Shown piece after piece: positions 7,704 to 18,104 of a DNA stretch of 64,000 nucleotides. The stretch is from Alphaproteobacteria bacterium (GTDB lineage: Bacteria; Pseudomonadota; Alphaproteobacteria; SMXS01). Each line of letters starts with the position of its first letter. Within the stretch, counting starts at the first letter, position 1. The notes beneath the pieces are model-generated. The model saw nothing but the letters and a program-made list of their open reading frames with translations, searched no databases and was not told the origin of the DNA. Made by a program: the position numbers and the translations under genes. Location: assembly GCA_028284945.1 (NCBI GenBank), contig JANQQJ010000034.1, positions 1 to 64,000 on the forward strand, in the 5' to 3' direction.

Positions 7704-10370
7704 CTAATCCCGGTCCGGCGCTGCGGAGAGTACGGCCTGTGCCGCCGCCAATCGCGCGATGGGCACCCGATAGGGTGAACAGGATACGTAATCCAATCCC
7801 ACGTCTTCGCAGAATGCGACCGATGCCGGATCGCCTCCATGCTCACCACAGATACCCAGTTTGATATCGGGGCGGGTCTCGCGGCCGCGCTCTGCCGCCA
7901 GTTGCACCAGTTGCCCGACGCCATCGCGGTCGAGGGTGACAAAGGGGTCGCGCTCAAAGACGCCGGCGCGGATGTAATCCTCCAGAAAGCTGGCGGAATC
8001 ATCACGGCTCAGCCCATAGGTCGTCTGGGTCAGGTCGTTGGTACCAAAGCTGAAGAAGGCGGCTTCCTCGGCAATTTCGCCCGCCAGCAACGCCGCTCGA
8101 GGCAGTTCGATCATGGTGCCAACAATATAGGCAGCATCGTCGACCCCAAGATCGTCGGCAATGGCGTCAATGCGCGCCTTCAGAATTTCCAGCTCCCGCT
8201 TCGATCCGACCAGTGGGATCATGATTTCAGGGATCACGGTTTCGCCGGTCTCGTCCGCGACGGCCAGGGCTGCTTCGAAAATCGCGCGCGCCTGCATTTC
8301 ATAGATTTCCGGATAGGAAATGCCCAACCGGCAGCCGCGATGCCCCAGCATCGGGTTGAATTCCATCAGCTCCTGCGCCCGCTTGCGGATATTGGCGACC
8401 GAAACACCAGCGGTTTCAGCAATTTCCTGAAGCTCGTCCTCGGTCTTGGGCAGGAACTCGTGGAGTGGTGGATCGAGCAGGCGGATGGTGACCGGCAGGC
8501 CGCGCATGATCTTGAAAATGTCGACAAAGTCCTGCCGCTGCATCGGCAACAACTTGTCGAGTGCCGTGCGCCGTTCGCCTTCCGTCTCGGACAGAATCAT
8601 CTCGCGCACCGCCATGATCCGTTCGGCGTCGAAGAACATGTGTTCCGTCCGGCAGAGGCCTATTCCCTCGGCACCAAAGTCCCGTGCTGTTTGCGCGTCC
8701 TGAGGCGTTTCGGCATTGGTTCGCACGGTCATGCGGCGGACATCGTCCGCCCAGCCCATCAGCGTGCCAAAGTCACCGGATAGCTCGGGATTGATCGTCT
8801 CTACCACGCCTTTCATGACCTCGCCAGTCGACCCGTCGATGGTGATCGTATCGCCGCTCTTCAGTTCTTCGCCCAGAACCGACAGCGTGCCTGCCTGATA
8901 GTCGATCCGCAGCGTGCCCGCACCGGAGACGCAAGGACGGCCCATGCCGCGCGCCACGACCGCCGCGTGGCTCGTCATCCCGCCACGGCTGGTCAAGATA
9001 CCTTTGGCGGCATGCATGCCGTGAATATCTTCCGGGCTGGTCTCAATGCGCACCAGAATGACATCCTGGCCGGTATGGGACATGCGCTCAGCCTCATCTG
9101 CGTCAAATACGATGACGCCACTGGCGGCACCCGGCGACGCCGGTAAGCCCCGCGTAATGACATTTTTCTCCGCGTCCGGGTCCAGCGTCGGGTGAAGAAG
9201 CTGATCCAGCGCTTCCGGGTCAATTCGGCCCAGCGCCTCTGCCTGGGTGATCAACCCTTCGTCAGCCATGTCGACAGCGATCTTGAGCGCGGCTGGCGCG
9301 GTGCGCTTGCCCGAGCGGGTCTGCAGCATCCACAGACGGCCTTGTTGGACCGTGAATTCAATGTCCTGCATGTCGCGGTAATGGCTTTCAAGCCGCGTCA
9401 TGATCTCACTGAGCTGACCAAATACCTCTGGCAGGGTCTCTTCCATGGAGGGTTCTTCGTCACCCGCCTCTTCGCGGGCCGCTTTCGAGATGTATTGCGG
9501 TGTGCGAATGCCGGCAACGACATCCTCGCCCTGCGCGTTGATCAGGTACTCACCATAGAGCTCTCGCACGCCGGTGGACGGGTTGCGGGTAAACGCCACG
9601 CCGGTCGCGGAGGTTTCGCCCATATTGCCGAACACCATCGCCTGGACGTTAACCGCCGTTCCCCATTCTTCCGGGATGTCGTGCAGCCGGCGATAGACCT
9701 TGGCGCGCTCGTTCTGCCATGAGTCGAAGACAGCGCCGATGGCGCCCCATAGCTGCGCCTTTGGATCGGTCGGGAACGGCGTGCCCAGTTGCTCTTCGAC
9801 CTTGGCCTTGAACGCCTCGACCAGTTCTTTCAGATCTTCTACCGTTAGATCCGTATCGAGCGTTAATCCCTTGGATTCCTTGTGAATCTCCAGAATCTCT
9901 TCGAAATAATAGTGATCGACCTCGAGCACGACATCCGCATACATCTGTATAAAGCGGCGGTAGCTGTCATAGGCGAACCGCTCGTCGCCGCTGAGTGCCG
10001 CCAGACCCGCCACAGTCTCATCGTTCAGGCCCAGATTAAGCACCGTATCCATCATGCCCGGCATCGATGCCCGGCCACCTGACCGCACCGACACCAAGAG
10101 CGGATTAGCTGCATCGCCGAACTTAGCGTCGACGACGGTTTCAACGCTGGCAAGCGCCTCGGCAACCTGGCCATCCATACCCTCGGGATAGGTCTGGCCA
10201 TTGGCGAAATAGGCGTTACAGACGTCCGTCGAAATCGTGAACCCCGGCGGCACCGGCAGGCCCAGCGTGCTCATTTCCGCCAGATTGGCGCCCTTGCCGC
10301 CGAGCAGATTGCGCATATCCGCCGCGCCTTCTGCATCACCGCCACCAAAGCTGTACACCCATTTGGTCAT
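7704..10370 (-). CDS. ppdK: Pyruvate, phosphate dikinase
   Basis: This 888-residue enzyme interconverts pyruvate, ATP and phosphate with phosphoenolpyruvate, AMP and diphosphate, and usually serves gluconeogenesis or glycolysis with diphosphate. Its three domains are visible: an N-terminal ATP-grasp (GGKGANLAEM near residue 25), a central swivelling domain with the phosphorylated His468 in GGMTSHAAV, and a C-terminal PEP/pyruvate barrel ending with GTNDLTQ and ICGEHGG. AAGGGGCG precedes the ATG. It is followed by meaB after two bases. Confidence 0.97.
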   Translation of the reverse strand: MTKWVYSFGGGDAEGAADMRNLLGGKGANLAEMSTLGLPVPPGFTISTDVCNAYFANGQTYPEGMDGQVAEALASVETVVDAKFGDAANPLLVSVRSGGRASMPGMMDTVLNLGLNDETVAGLAALSGDERFAYDSYRRFIQMYADVVLEVDHYYFEEILEIHKESKGLTLDTDLTVEDLKELVEAFKAKVEEQLGTPFPTDPKAQLWGAIGAVFDSWQNERAKVYRRLHDIPEEWGTAVNVQAMVFGNMGETSATGVAFTRNPSTGVRELYGEYLINAQGEDVVAGIRTPQYISKAAREEAGDEEPSMEETLPEVFGQLSEIMTRLESHYRDMQDIEFTVQQGRLWMLQTRSGKRTAPAALKIAVDMADEGLITQAEALGRIDPEALDQLLHPTLDPDAEKNVITRGLPASPGAASGVIVFDADEAERMSHTGQDVILVRIETSPEDIHGMHAAKGILTSRGGMTSHAAVVARGMGRPCVSGAGTLRIDYQAGTLSVLGEELKSGDTITIDGSTGEVMKGVVETINPELSGDFGTLMGWADDVRRMTVRTNAETPQDAQTARDFGAEGIGLCRTEHMFFDAERIMAVREMILSETEGERRTALDKLLPMQRQDFVDIFKIMRGLPVTIRLLDPPLHEFLPKTEDELQEIAETAGVSVANIRKRAQELMEFNPMLGHRGCRLGISYPEIYEMQARAIFEAALAVADETGETVIPEIMIPLVGSKRELEILKARIDAIADDLGVDDAAYIVGTMIELPRAALLAGEIAEEAAFFSFGTNDLTQTTYGLSRDDSASFLEDYIRAGVFERDPFVTLDRDGVGQLVQLAAERGRETRPDIKLGICGEHGGDPASVAFCEDVGLDYVSCSPYRVPIARLAAAQAVLSAAPDRD

Positions 10371-10396
10371 GCTGCGCCCCTTTTCCCCGCCTTGTC

Positions 10397-10526
10397 ATTC
10401 CGGACGTTAGCCGAGCCCAAACAGAAGGTTTGGCCCGTGAGGCTTACGATCCGGAATCCATATCGACGCCAGACCAAGCTTTTGCCATGGATCCCCGATC
10501 GCGCCGCTTCGCGGCTTGTCGGGGAT
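10397..10526. repeat. Two-arm palindromic intergenic repeat
   Basis: The 172-base gap between ppdK and glyS holds two inverted repeats. ATTCCGGA (10397-10404) pairs with TCCGGAAT (10450-10457). ATCCCCGA (10491-10498) pairs with TCGGGGAT (10519-10526) around an inner GCCGC/GCGGC stem (10503-10515). Sequences of the form TCATTCCGG...GGATCCCCG...GGGGATGAC are dispersed repeats in many alphaproteobacterial genomes (RIME/REP-like). The second hairpin could also act as a transcript end or stabiliser. Copy number cannot be judged from one window. Confidence 0.65.
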
Positions 10527-10542
10527 GACGGTTGGGGGTTGG

Positions 10543-12594
10543 TCATGCCGCGCCCTCAATCTTGGAGAAATCCGCGACCTGATCCAGCGTGGCCCGGATC
10601 TGCGACAACAGATGCAGCCGGTTGCGGCGCAGATCAGCATCGTCGCAATTCACGGTCACCTCGTCAAAGAAAGCATCGACGGGGCCGCGCAACGCTGCAA
10701 GTGCCGCCATCGCGTCTTCAAACCGCTCGTCGGCGAGCGCCGAGGCGGCACCCTCTGTCGCCTGAACGAGCTGCGTATGAAGAGCTTTTTCCTCATCCTG
10801 GCTCAACAGCGCGGTATCCACGTCAGCGGCATAGGACATATCGTCCCCCTTTTCCTCGATGCGGACGATATTGGTCGCGCGTTTATAGGCGGCCTGAAGA
10901 TTGGCGCCATCATCGGTTTCCAGGAAGGACTGTAGCGCCTCAACGCGGGCCAACAGCCGCACCAGATCGTCCTCACCGCTCAACGCAAAAACCGCGGTTA
11001 TCAGATCGTGGCGGACGCCCTGCTCGCGTAGATAGACTTTCAGACGATCGGCGAAGAAAGCAACCAATTCTGCTGAGACGTCAGCGCCGGCACCCGCCGC
11101 AGCAAACGCCGTTGATAAAGGCAAGCGTAGATCATTCTCCAGGATCAGCCGGATCACGCCCAGAGCCGCGCGGCGCAGCGCAAACGGGTCTTTGGACCCG
11201 GTGGGCTTCTCGTCAATTCCGAAGAAGCCAACCAACGTGTCGATCTTGTCTGCCAGTGCCACCGCGACACTAACCGGGGCTGTCGGACACGTATCGCCCG
11301 GCCCCTGCGGCCGGTAGTGGTCGGCAATGGCATCGGCAACAGCCGGATCTTCACCGTCCTTAAGCGCATAGTACCGGCCCATGATCCCCTGCAGGTCCGG
11401 GAACTCACCAACCATTTCCGTTGTCAGGTCCGCCTTGGCCAGCCTTGCAGCGCCGCGAACCAGATTGCGGTCAGCGTCCGGGATGTATTGACAAATCTCG
11501 ACCGCCAGCGCGCCCACCCGGTCGACTTTGTCGCCCAGTGATCCGAGCTTTTCATGAAATACAATCTCATTGAGCGCGGGGACGCGGCTTGCGAGGCCCG
11601 CTTTCAGATCCTGGTCCCAGAAGAATTTCGTATCGGCGAGCCGGGCGCTCAGCACGCGCTCATTGCCTGCGACAATAGCCTTGCCGCCATCGGTTGCTTC
11701 CAGATTGGCAACCACGGCGAACTTCGGCGCCAGCCTGCCGGTCTGCCGGTCGCGGAACATCGGGTACTTTTGATGGGTTCGGATGGCGGAAATCAACGCC
11801 TCTTCCGGTACTTCAAGGAACGCCGGATCAAATTCACCAAACAACACGACCGGCCATTCGACTAACCCTGCAACCTCGTCGATCAGGCCGACATCCTCAA
11901 TCGGGACGAGGCCATTGTCCTGCGCGTAGAGATCAAGCTGTTCAGTGATGTCGAGTTTGCGCTCTTGCGGGTCGAGCACGACCTTCGCATCGCGCAGCTT
12001 GGCCTTGTAGTCAGCGAAATCGGCGACCTCGAACGGCTCTGGCGCCATGAACCGGTGGCCGGCCGTCGTCGCTCCGGCCGAAACACCATCAATTTCGAAG
12101 GCCACAGCTTGCCCATCCAAAATGCAGACGATGCTGTGCAATGGCCGCACCCAGGTTAGGCTTCCGTCGCCCCACCGCATGGATTTGGGCCACGGGAATG
12201 CGCGGATCACACCGGGGATGGCCTCGGAGATGACGTCCGCCGTCGGCTGTCCCTGCTTTTCGATCACCGCCATCAGATAGCGGCCCTTCTTGTCCTCTAC
12301 CTCGGTGACCTGATCGCGGGTGAGCCCCACCGAGTTCAGGAATCCCTCAATGGCCTTTTCCGGCGCATCGACCTTAGGGCCTCGGCGTTCTTCCCGCACA
12401 TCCGGCTGCGCCAGCGGCAGACCATCGACGACCAGCGCCAACCGGCGTGGCGTCGCGAAACTTTCTGCCTTTTCAAAATCCAGCTCGGCTTCTTTGAGCG
12501 CGCCTGTCACCAGCCGTTTCAGATCCTCAGCCGCGCGCGCCTGCATCCGCGCAGGAATTTCCTCGGAAAACAATTCAAGTAGAAGCTCGGCCAT
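10543..12594 (-). CDS. glyS: Glycyl-tRNA synthetase beta subunit
   Basis: A 683-residue beta chain of the heterotetrameric bacterial glycyl-tRNA synthetase. It begins with the typical [15 protein letters not shown] and ends with the DALR-type anticodon-binding region ([35 protein letters not shown] near the C-terminus). The length is normal for the family. Its ATG follows the glyQ stop by one base, so the two subunits are made from one message. Confidence 0.97.
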   Translation of the reverse strand: MAELLLELFSEEIPARMQARAAEDLKRLVTGALKEAELDFEKAESFATPRRLALVVDGLPLAQPDVREERRGPKVDAPEKAIEGFLNSVGLTRDQVTEVEDKKGRYLMAVIEKQGQPTADVISEAIPGVIRAFPWPKSMRWGDGSLTWVRPLHSIVCILDGQAVAFEIDGVSAGATTAGHRFMAPEPFEVADFADYKAKLRDAKVVLDPQERKLDITEQLDLYAQDNGLVPIEDVGLIDEVAGLVEWPVVLFGEFDPAFLEVPEEALISAIRTHQKYPMFRDRQTGRLAPKFAVVANLEATDGGKAIVAGNERVLSARLADTKFFWDQDLKAGLASRVPALNEIVFHEKLGSLGDKVDRVGALAVEICQYIPDADRNLVRGAARLAKADLTTEMVGEFPDLQGIMGRYYALKDGEDPAVADAIADHYRPQGPGDTCPTAPVSVAVALADKIDTLVGFFGIDEKPTGSKDPFALRRAALGVIRLILENDLRLPLSTAFAAAGAGADVSAELVAFFADRLKVYLREQGVRHDLITAVFALSGEDDLVRLLARVEALQSFLETDDGANLQAAYKRATNIVRIEEKGDDMSYAADVDTALLSQDEEKALHTQLVQATEGAASALADERFEDAMAALAALRGPVDAFFDEVTVNCDDADLRRNRLHLLSQIRATLDQVADFSKIEGAA

Positions 12595-12595
12595 G

Positions 12596-13459
12596 TCAGG
12601 CAGCCTCTTCCTGTGACGCGAGCCATGCTTCGCAGCAGGATTTGGCCAGATCCCTCACCCGGGCGATATAGGCCGCGCGTTCGGTCACGGAGATCACGCC
12701 CCGCGCATCCAGCAGGTTAAACGCATGGCTGGCTTTGATGCATTGGTCATAGGCGGGCAGCGGGAGTTTGGCAGCGAGGAGCGAGGCGCATTCGGCTTCG
12801 GCATCCTTGAAGTGCTGGAACAGGACCTCCGTGTTCGCGACTTCAAAATTATACGCCGATTGTTCCTTCTCATTCTGAAGGAAGACATCGCCGTAGCTAA
12901 CCCCCTGCCCGTTGAAGTCCAGGTCATAGACATTGTCGATGCCCTGCACATACATGGCCAGACGTTCCAGCCCATAGGTCAGTTCACCGGCGACCGGGCG
13001 GCAGTCAAACCCGCCGACCTGCTGGAAATAGGTGAACTGGCTGACCTCCATGCCGTCGCACCAGACTTCCCAGCCCAGCCCCCAGGCGCCCAGGGTCGGG
13101 CTTTCCCAGTCATCTTCCACAAAGCGGATGTCGTGATTGAGCGCATCAATGCCCAACTCTGCCAAGCTGGAGAGGTAGAGGTCCTGAATGTCAGGCGGTG
13201 ACGGCTTCAAGATCACCTGAAACTGATAATAGTGCTGCAGCCGGTTGGGATTGTCGCCATAACGGCCATCCTTGGGCCGCCGGGACGGCTGCACATAAGC
13301 GGCTTTCCAGGGCTTAGGGCCCAGCGCGCGCAGCGTGGTTGCCGGGTGAAACGTCCCTGCCCCCATCTCCACATCATAGGGCTGCAGTATGACGCAGCCA
13401 CGGTCCGCCCAAAAGCGTTGCAGCCGAAGGATCAGGTCCTGAAATGAAGGCGCCGACAT
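12596..13459 (-). CDS. glyQ: Glycyl-tRNA synthetase alpha subunit
   Basis: A 287-residue catalytic alpha chain that activates glycine and charges tRNA-Gly together with GlyS. Highly conserved blocks include [14 protein letters not shown] near residues 15-30, the [17 protein letters not shown] segment, and [14 protein letters not shown]. No canonical ribosome site is visible before ATG 13459. It opens the glyQ-glyS pair. Confidence 0.97.
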   Translation of the reverse strand: MSAPSFQDLILRLQRFWADRGCVILQPYDVEMGAGTFHPATTLRALGPKPWKAAYVQPSRRPKDGRYGDNPNRLQHYYQFQVILKPSPPDIQDLYLSSLAELGIDALNHDIRFVEDDWESPTLGAWGLGWEVWCDGMEVSQFTYFQQVGGFDCRPVAGELTYGLERLAMYVQGIDNVYDLDFNGQGVSYGDVFLQNEKEQSAYNFEVANTEVLFQHFKDAEAECASLLAAKLPLPAYDQCIKASHAFNLLDARGVISVTERAAYIARVRDLAKSCCEAWLASQEEAA

Positions 13460-13538
13460 AGGAGTTTCCGCGGGTTTCTGCGACCGGTTGTTAAGAGCCG
13501 CGCAAAGTAGCCGTGGGCCCCGATAGGGTCAAGCAGCG

Positions 13539-14315
13539 CTAGGGCGTCAATCCGGCGGACTTAAGCAGGTCGATGGCTGCGGCAATGGGTATGGCAAAGC
13601 CAATACCGGACACTTCCGCCGCCGGGCCATCCTTCATCTCCTGCACATAGCTGGAATTAACAACGCCGATCACTTTGCCCGTCTCCAGAGCTATGACCGG
13701 TCCACCGCTATTACCCGGCAGGGTCGTCCCATCAAGCTGATAGACCAGGCCGTTGCGCTGGAGCGCGCGAATACGATCCGGCGTCAGGTCGCCGCCGGAC
13801 GGTGCGGGCCGCGAGATGCGTGTATGGGCGGAGATCATCGCCCGGTGGCTCGCCGGGTAAAGGCCGAAAACGGCACCGATGGGAAACCCGGAGAGCAGAA
13901 CATCTGTTCCCTCCGGCGCCATTGCCGCATCGCTTATCGCCATTGGCGGCAACGCGCGACCCTCCATCTTCAGCAGCACAATGTCATTGGCCTTGTCTTC
14001 AGCAATCTTGGTCACAGCGCGAATTTCCCCATCTTCGCCCGAACCGACAATGGCAGTCAGCCTGCCGCCGGGCGCGCTACCGCGGCTATTGAAGACATGA
14101 AGCGCGGTCAGGATATGGAGACCGTCTGCAACGACAAAACCCGTCCCCAGCAATTCCGTCGCGGGCTGACGCAAGGAATCATGCGTACCAATGGCAACCA
14201 GCGACGGCTTGGCCTTGGCGATGACATCGATGGCCTGTTGACCGGCCCGCGCGGGCAAGGTCATCAGAAGCGCCACAACCAGCGCCGTGGGCCATGTCAC
14301 GCTCAACCGCTTCAC
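13539..14315 (-). CDS. Exported trypsin-like serine protease coupled to xrtA
   Basis: A 258-residue secreted protein with a signal peptide (residues 1-24, ending PARA). The chymotrypsin-fold triad is intact: His73 in TALHVF, Asp111 in NDIVLLK and Ser203 in LPGNSGGPV. It is most like DegP/HtrA-type protease domains but has no PDZ domain and ends just after the protease fold. The start is GTG at 14315, overlapping the xrtA stop by four bases, so it is translationally coupled to the exosortase gene. A role in maturing or clearing PEP-CTERM proteins in the periplasm is inference. Confidence 0.85.
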   Translation of the reverse strand: MKRLSVTWPTALVVALLMTLPARAGQQAIDVIAKAKPSLVAIGTHDSLRQPATELLGTGFVVADGLHILTALHVFNSRGSAPGGRLTAIVGSGEDGEIRAVTKIAEDKANDIVLLKMEGRALPPMAISDAAMAPEGTDVLLSGFPIGAVFGLYPASHRAMISAHTRISRPAPSGGDLTPDRIRALQRNGLVYQLDGTTLPGNSGGPVIALETGKVIGVVNSSYVQEMKDGPAAEVSGIGFAIPIAAAIDLLKSAGLTP

Positions 14316-15847
14316 TTCAGCATGTCCATTGGTGAAAGGTCATCCAAGAAGAGCTGGGCCGCCTGACGCGCCGCGTCAACATCTCCATCATAATCCGTCG
14401 ATATCGCGAATACGGCCGAGGCCTGATCGCCACCGAGCAATCGTGCCTTCGCCGCCATCAATTTTGCGTTCAGCGACCCAATAGCAAGTTGGTCATCAAT
14501 CCAATAGGCGTAGAAGACGATCCGGGCGCGGCCACGGCCAACAATTCGGATATAAGCAAAGGTTCGATCCTGCCCGGCGATGTCGAGATTAACTGTACCC
14601 TCAATCCCGGTGTGCTGCCATCGGTCACCGGCCAAGTCGTTTTCCGAATTGATCAGTTCGGCGCCCTGCCGCTGATAATCATAATAGGCGACATAGAGGT
14701 CGAGCTTGTCTGCCCCCTTGGTATAACGCGCAATCACCTCGCTGTCGGTGCCTCGGAACACCGGATGCCAGTCAAGACCGCGATAAGCCATCTGCCGCCA
14801 GCCGGCCGCCGCAGGCGGCGCCTTGAGTTCAGCGGCTTTGCCTGGCGATACTTCGGTATAGGCGGCGTATGCCGGCGCCAACGCGGCCAGGATCACAGCT
14901 AGCATGCCCGCCATCAGCGTCCGCCCCTTTTTCGCCGGCTCCTGCGACACTGACGTGATCTGTCTGGCAGCAGGCAGGGAATCCGCCATCCGCCAACAAA
15001 TGCCGACATAGATCAGCAGGACAAACAGAAAAAACCAGAAGCCGTAGATGATGTGATCAACGTCCTGCCCGTGCCGGCCCTCTGTATGGTAGACGATCAG
15101 GACGATGCCCAGAGCCCGCAGCCAGTTGGCGACAATCGGTACCAATAGGGCGAACGCCACGGCCCCCACCCGGCGTGGCCAGCTTTGGAACAAGAGATAG
15201 CTGGCGAGCAACCCGATCTGGAACATCACGGTCAGGTAGCGAATGCCCGAACACTCTTTCGCCACATGGAAAAAGTGATAGGGCTGCGACCCATCGGCCA
15301 CCTGAATGATGTAGCCGTCGGTGGCCACAGGCAGCCCAATAAACTCGCCGGACAGGACAAGAAACCCCGCCGTCCATTGCTGAAGCGTGGGGATCAGCGC
15401 TTCGCCCAACGGCACCAGAAAGATAAGAAATGCCAGCGGGAACCAGAGTGTCAACGCCACCCGCCAGCCGAAAATGATCAGCACAAGGCTTTGGAGTATC
15501 CCGACCACAGCCAGCTGCTGAACCACCTGAACATTGGCCGCATCGCCCAGCAGCCATCCCAGTCCAGCCAGAAACAGAAACACAAAACCTGATGGCGCGA
15601 CCTGCGGCGTCAGCGCCGCCAGCCGGTCACGATTCTCCCAGACCAGATAGGCGATCACAAAGGGAACAACATAGGTATGCTGATAACTGTCCGAGACGCG
15701 CCAGGTCTGCTCCATGGCCGCCAGCGTCGGCCAGAAAAGTACCACAACGCCAATAAGCGCCGCTGCAAACACGCCGACCGGTACCGCCCAGGCCTGATTG
15801 AGCGGCATGGGGCGCATGGCCTGCCTATCTGTGGTCACTGTCTCCAT
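14312..15847 (-). CDS. xrtA: Exosortase A fused to EpsI domain
   Basis: A 511-residue integral membrane protein. Residues 20-290 carry multiple membrane spans and the proposed transpeptidase residues: Cys199 in AKECSGIRY, Arg244 in NWLRALGI and His265 in DHIIYGFW. Exosortases are thought to recognise the PEP-CTERM tail of exported proteins, cut it and attach the protein to a surface carbohydrate or lipid. After a transmembrane span near residue 310, residues 325-505 match the EpsI-type periplasmic domain that is fused to XrtA or encoded beside it. It follows the glycosyltransferase stop by nine bases. The likely substrate is encoded at 41414-43252. Confidence 0.93.
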   Translation of the reverse strand: METVTTDRQAMRPMPLNQAWAVPVGVFAAALIGVVVLFWPTLAAMEQTWRVSDSYQHTYVVPFVIAYLVWENRDRLAALTPQVAPSGFVFLFLAGLGWLLGDAANVQVVQQLAVVGILQSLVLIIFGWRVALTLWFPLAFLIFLVPLGEALIPTLQQWTAGFLVLSGEFIGLPVATDGYIIQVADGSQPYHFFHVAKECSGIRYLTVMFQIGLLASYLLFQSWPRRVGAVAFALLVPIVANWLRALGIVLIVYHTEGRHGQDVDHIIYGFWFFLFVLLIYVGICWRMADSLPAARQITSVSQEPAKKGRTLMAGMLAVILAALAPAYAAYTEVSPGKAAELKAPPAAAGWRQMAYRGLDWHPVFRGTDSEVIARYTKGADKLDLYVAYYDYQRQGAELINSENDLAGDRWQHTGIEGTVNLDIAGQDRTFAYIRIVGRGRARIVFYAYWIDDQLAIGSLNAKLMAAKARLLGGDQASAVFAISTDYDGDVDAARQAAQLFLDDLSPMDMLK

Positions 15848-15856
15848 ATGGCCATT

Positions 15857-17053
15857 CTACGGTTTCAGCAGGCGATCCAATACCGCCAGATTTGCCTCCC
15901 ACGCATAGTCGTTAACGACACGCTGACGTGCGGCGCCACCATCCGGTCCGCCGGTACCTTGTAAAATGGCAATGACCGCGTCGGCCATGCTATCCGGCGC
16001 ATCGACGACGGCGAGTTCCCCGAGTTCGACCTCGTCCAGGCCTTCTGCTGCCTGTGGTGAAGCGACAACGGGCAGCGCCAGTGCCATGGCTTCCAGCACC
16101 TTGTTTTGTATCCCCCGCGCAATTCGCAGCGGCGCAACGGCGCAAGCGGCGTGAGCCAGATAGTTCTTTGTATCATCAACCGCGCCTGTCACAACGATGC
16201 CCGGCTTTGAGGCCAGCGCCTCCACTGCCGCTGTTGGTTTAAAGCCGACAATGTAGAACACAGCCTGCGGACAGCTCTGCCGTACCCGGTCCCACACATT
16301 TTCGGCAAACCAGACGACCGCGTCTGCATTCGGCCAATAGTTCATGGCGCCGGTAAAGACCACCGCCTGCTGGTCAGGCGGAAATGGGTTGGAAAAGGGC
16401 TGTTCCGGCGAGAAGACTTCTGCATCAACGCCGTTCGTCAGCGCATATGTGTGATTGGCGGCCTGAGGCACACGGTCACGGAACAATTGGGCCTCTCGTT
16501 CCGACACAAACAGACACGCATCGACCTGTTCCGCGACGGTCGCTTCATAATCTGCCAAGCGTGCTGCTTCGCGAGCATAAAGCGCCTTGAGCGGACCGGA
16601 TTTCGTAGTGGCATATTGCGCCCATTTATCGGAATCGACGTCGACGAAGTCCATCACAACGCGTGTTCCAGCCCCTTTCAGGGCGGGCAGTGCCAGCGCC
16701 ATCTGCGACGAGAAACATAACGCTGCTGCGGGTTTCGCCTCGCGAACCCTCTGTCCGACCCAGCCCAGAAAATCGCGATCCCGATAATAGGCAACTGATA
16801 GGGCCTCATTGCGCCAGAAGGCACCGATGTTGCGCAATTGCCCACGCCATGATGGCAGATTCACATAGTGCGTTGAGGCACAAAGGGAATCCAACTTTTC
16901 CCTGTGCGTCCAATCCTCGGGGTCGTCGATGAAGCAACCCAGATGCACCCGGTAGCGTGCCGCCAGATATTTCAACATATGCCAGGACCGGATTTTGTCG
17001 CCCTTATTGGGCGGGTACGGAATCCGGTGGACCAGGAACAGCAGGTCGTCCAT
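15857..17053 (-). CDS. Glycosyltransferase, XrtA locus type 1 (GT-B fold)
   Basis: A 398-residue family-4-like glycosyltransferase. The N-terminus LFLVHRIPYPPNKGDKIRS and the C-terminal donor-binding region (IARGIQNKVLEAMALALPVVAS near residues 330-350) match the glycosyltransferase commonly called Stp1 in PEP-CTERM/EpsH loci. It probably adds a sugar to the lipid-linked repeat unit of the exopolysaccharide on the inner face of the membrane. The donor sugar is unknown. It lies three bases after the FemAB gene. Confidence 0.85.
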   Translation of the reverse strand: MDDLLFLVHRIPYPPNKGDKIRSWHMLKYLAARYRVHLGCFIDDPEDWTHREKLDSLCASTHYVNLPSWRGQLRNIGAFWRNEALSVAYYRDRDFLGWVGQRVREAKPAAALCFSSQMALALPALKGAGTRVVMDFVDVDSDKWAQYATTKSGPLKALYAREAARLADYEATVAEQVDACLFVSEREAQLFRDRVPQAANHTYALTNGVDAEVFSPEQPFSNPFPPDQQAVVFTGAMNYWPNADAVVWFAENVWDRVRQSCPQAVFYIVGFKPTAAVEALASKPGIVVTGAVDDTKNYLAHAACAVAPLRIARGIQNKVLEAMALALPVVASPQAAEGLDEVELGELAVVDAPDSMADAVIAILQGTGGPDGGAARQRVVNDYAWEANLAVLDRLLKP

Positions 17054-17056
17054 CGC

Positions 17057-18094
17057 CTAACCCAGGCCCCGCGAAACCATCGGGCCGACGAAATTGGCGA
17101 CAGGCAGTGGAAGCTTTGACCAAAGCGATGTCATCCAGCGAAACTTTGGATTGTTCGGACTGATATCCGGCAATGCCCCGCCCTTAGGCAGATAATATTC
17201 ATAGGCGAGCGGCTGTGGCTCAAAACCAAAATTCTTTTTGAACGCATAAGGGCCGGACCCGGTCTTGCTGCGCCCAAAATCAAAACTTGTGCAGCCCCGT
17301 TCAACCGCCCGGCACATCAAATCGTAGTACATGAAGTCATGTGCTCCCAGGCGGCGGGCCACAGGCGCGCCCCCGGCATAATAGGGCAGCACCTCATCAC
17401 GGAAGTAAAAGCTCATCAGACTGGCGACCGGTCCGTCTTCCGTCATGACGATAGCGATCTCGCAGGCCGACCCGAACACCTGTTTGAGTGCGGCGAACCA
17501 TCCCTTGGCAAAAACGGGGGTTCCAAGATTACGAACGCTTTCAGCGTAGAGCGGATAAAACCGGTCTATGCCGTCATCCAGCTCTATCCAGAGCGCACGC
17601 TCCAGCGCTTTGCGAACGACCGCACGCTGTTTGCGCGGAATTGCCTTCAACAGGTCCTCTGGATTGCCCGCGATGGACTTGCGGAATGTGGCATGGGCGT
17701 CAGTCCGTGTCTCCCAATCAGATTGACTGCATTCAATCGAGCGTATTTCAAGGAAGTCCACGTTGAGACTATCAGCCATGGCGACCGCCGCGCGTGACAG
17801 CGCCGCCGCTGCATCCTCATTTAGGGCCAAGGGGCCGCCATAAACCGCAAAAGCCGTCGACGACAGATGGTGGCCAAACAACAGGCTTTTGACCTGGGAC
17901 AGTGGCATAACGCCGACGATGTCCCGGTTCTGCCGGACGACGAAATAGGGACAGCTATGCCGAAATGCCTGCTCGATAGCGGTTTTCCATCCCGAGAGAT
18001 GAAAGAACGTCGCTTCCGGCGATTGCCGAACAAACGCATCCCATTCCGGCATCTTTTGCGCGGTCAGTTGTTCGATTGCGATTCCCAATGTCAT
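17057..18094 (-). CDS. FemAB-like acyl/aminoacyltransferase, PEP-CTERM associated
   Basis: A 345-residue protein of the FemAB/GNAT-fold type found in PEP-CTERM loci. The conserved C-terminal part has HDFMYYDLMCRAVERGC and FDFGRSKTGSGPYAFK (residues 240-285), which resembles the aminoacyl-tRNA-dependent transferase core. The true substrate has not been established for this subfamily, and aminoacylation of the polysaccharide or of lipids is only a suggestion. ATG 18094 is chosen over TTG 18118 because it avoids overlap with the deacetylase and leaves GGTGAG before it. Confidence 0.82.
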   Translation of the reverse strand: MTLGIAIEQLTAQKMPEWDAFVRQSPEATFFHLSGWKTAIEQAFRHSCPYFVVRQNRDIVGVMPLSQVKSLLFGHHLSSTAFAVYGGPLALNEDAAAALSRAAVAMADSLNVDFLEIRSIECSQSDWETRTDAHATFRKSIAGNPEDLLKAIPRKQRAVVRKALERALWIELDDGIDRFYPLYAESVRNLGTPVFAKGWFAALKQVFGSACEIAIVMTEDGPVASLMSFYFRDEVLPYYAGGAPVARRLGAHDFMYYDLMCRAVERGCTSFDFGRSKTGSGPYAFKKNFGFEPQPLAYEYYLPKGGALPDISPNNPKFRWMTSLWSKLPLPVANFVGPMVSRGLG

Positions 18095-18104
18095 CGCCGG
18101 GCGC

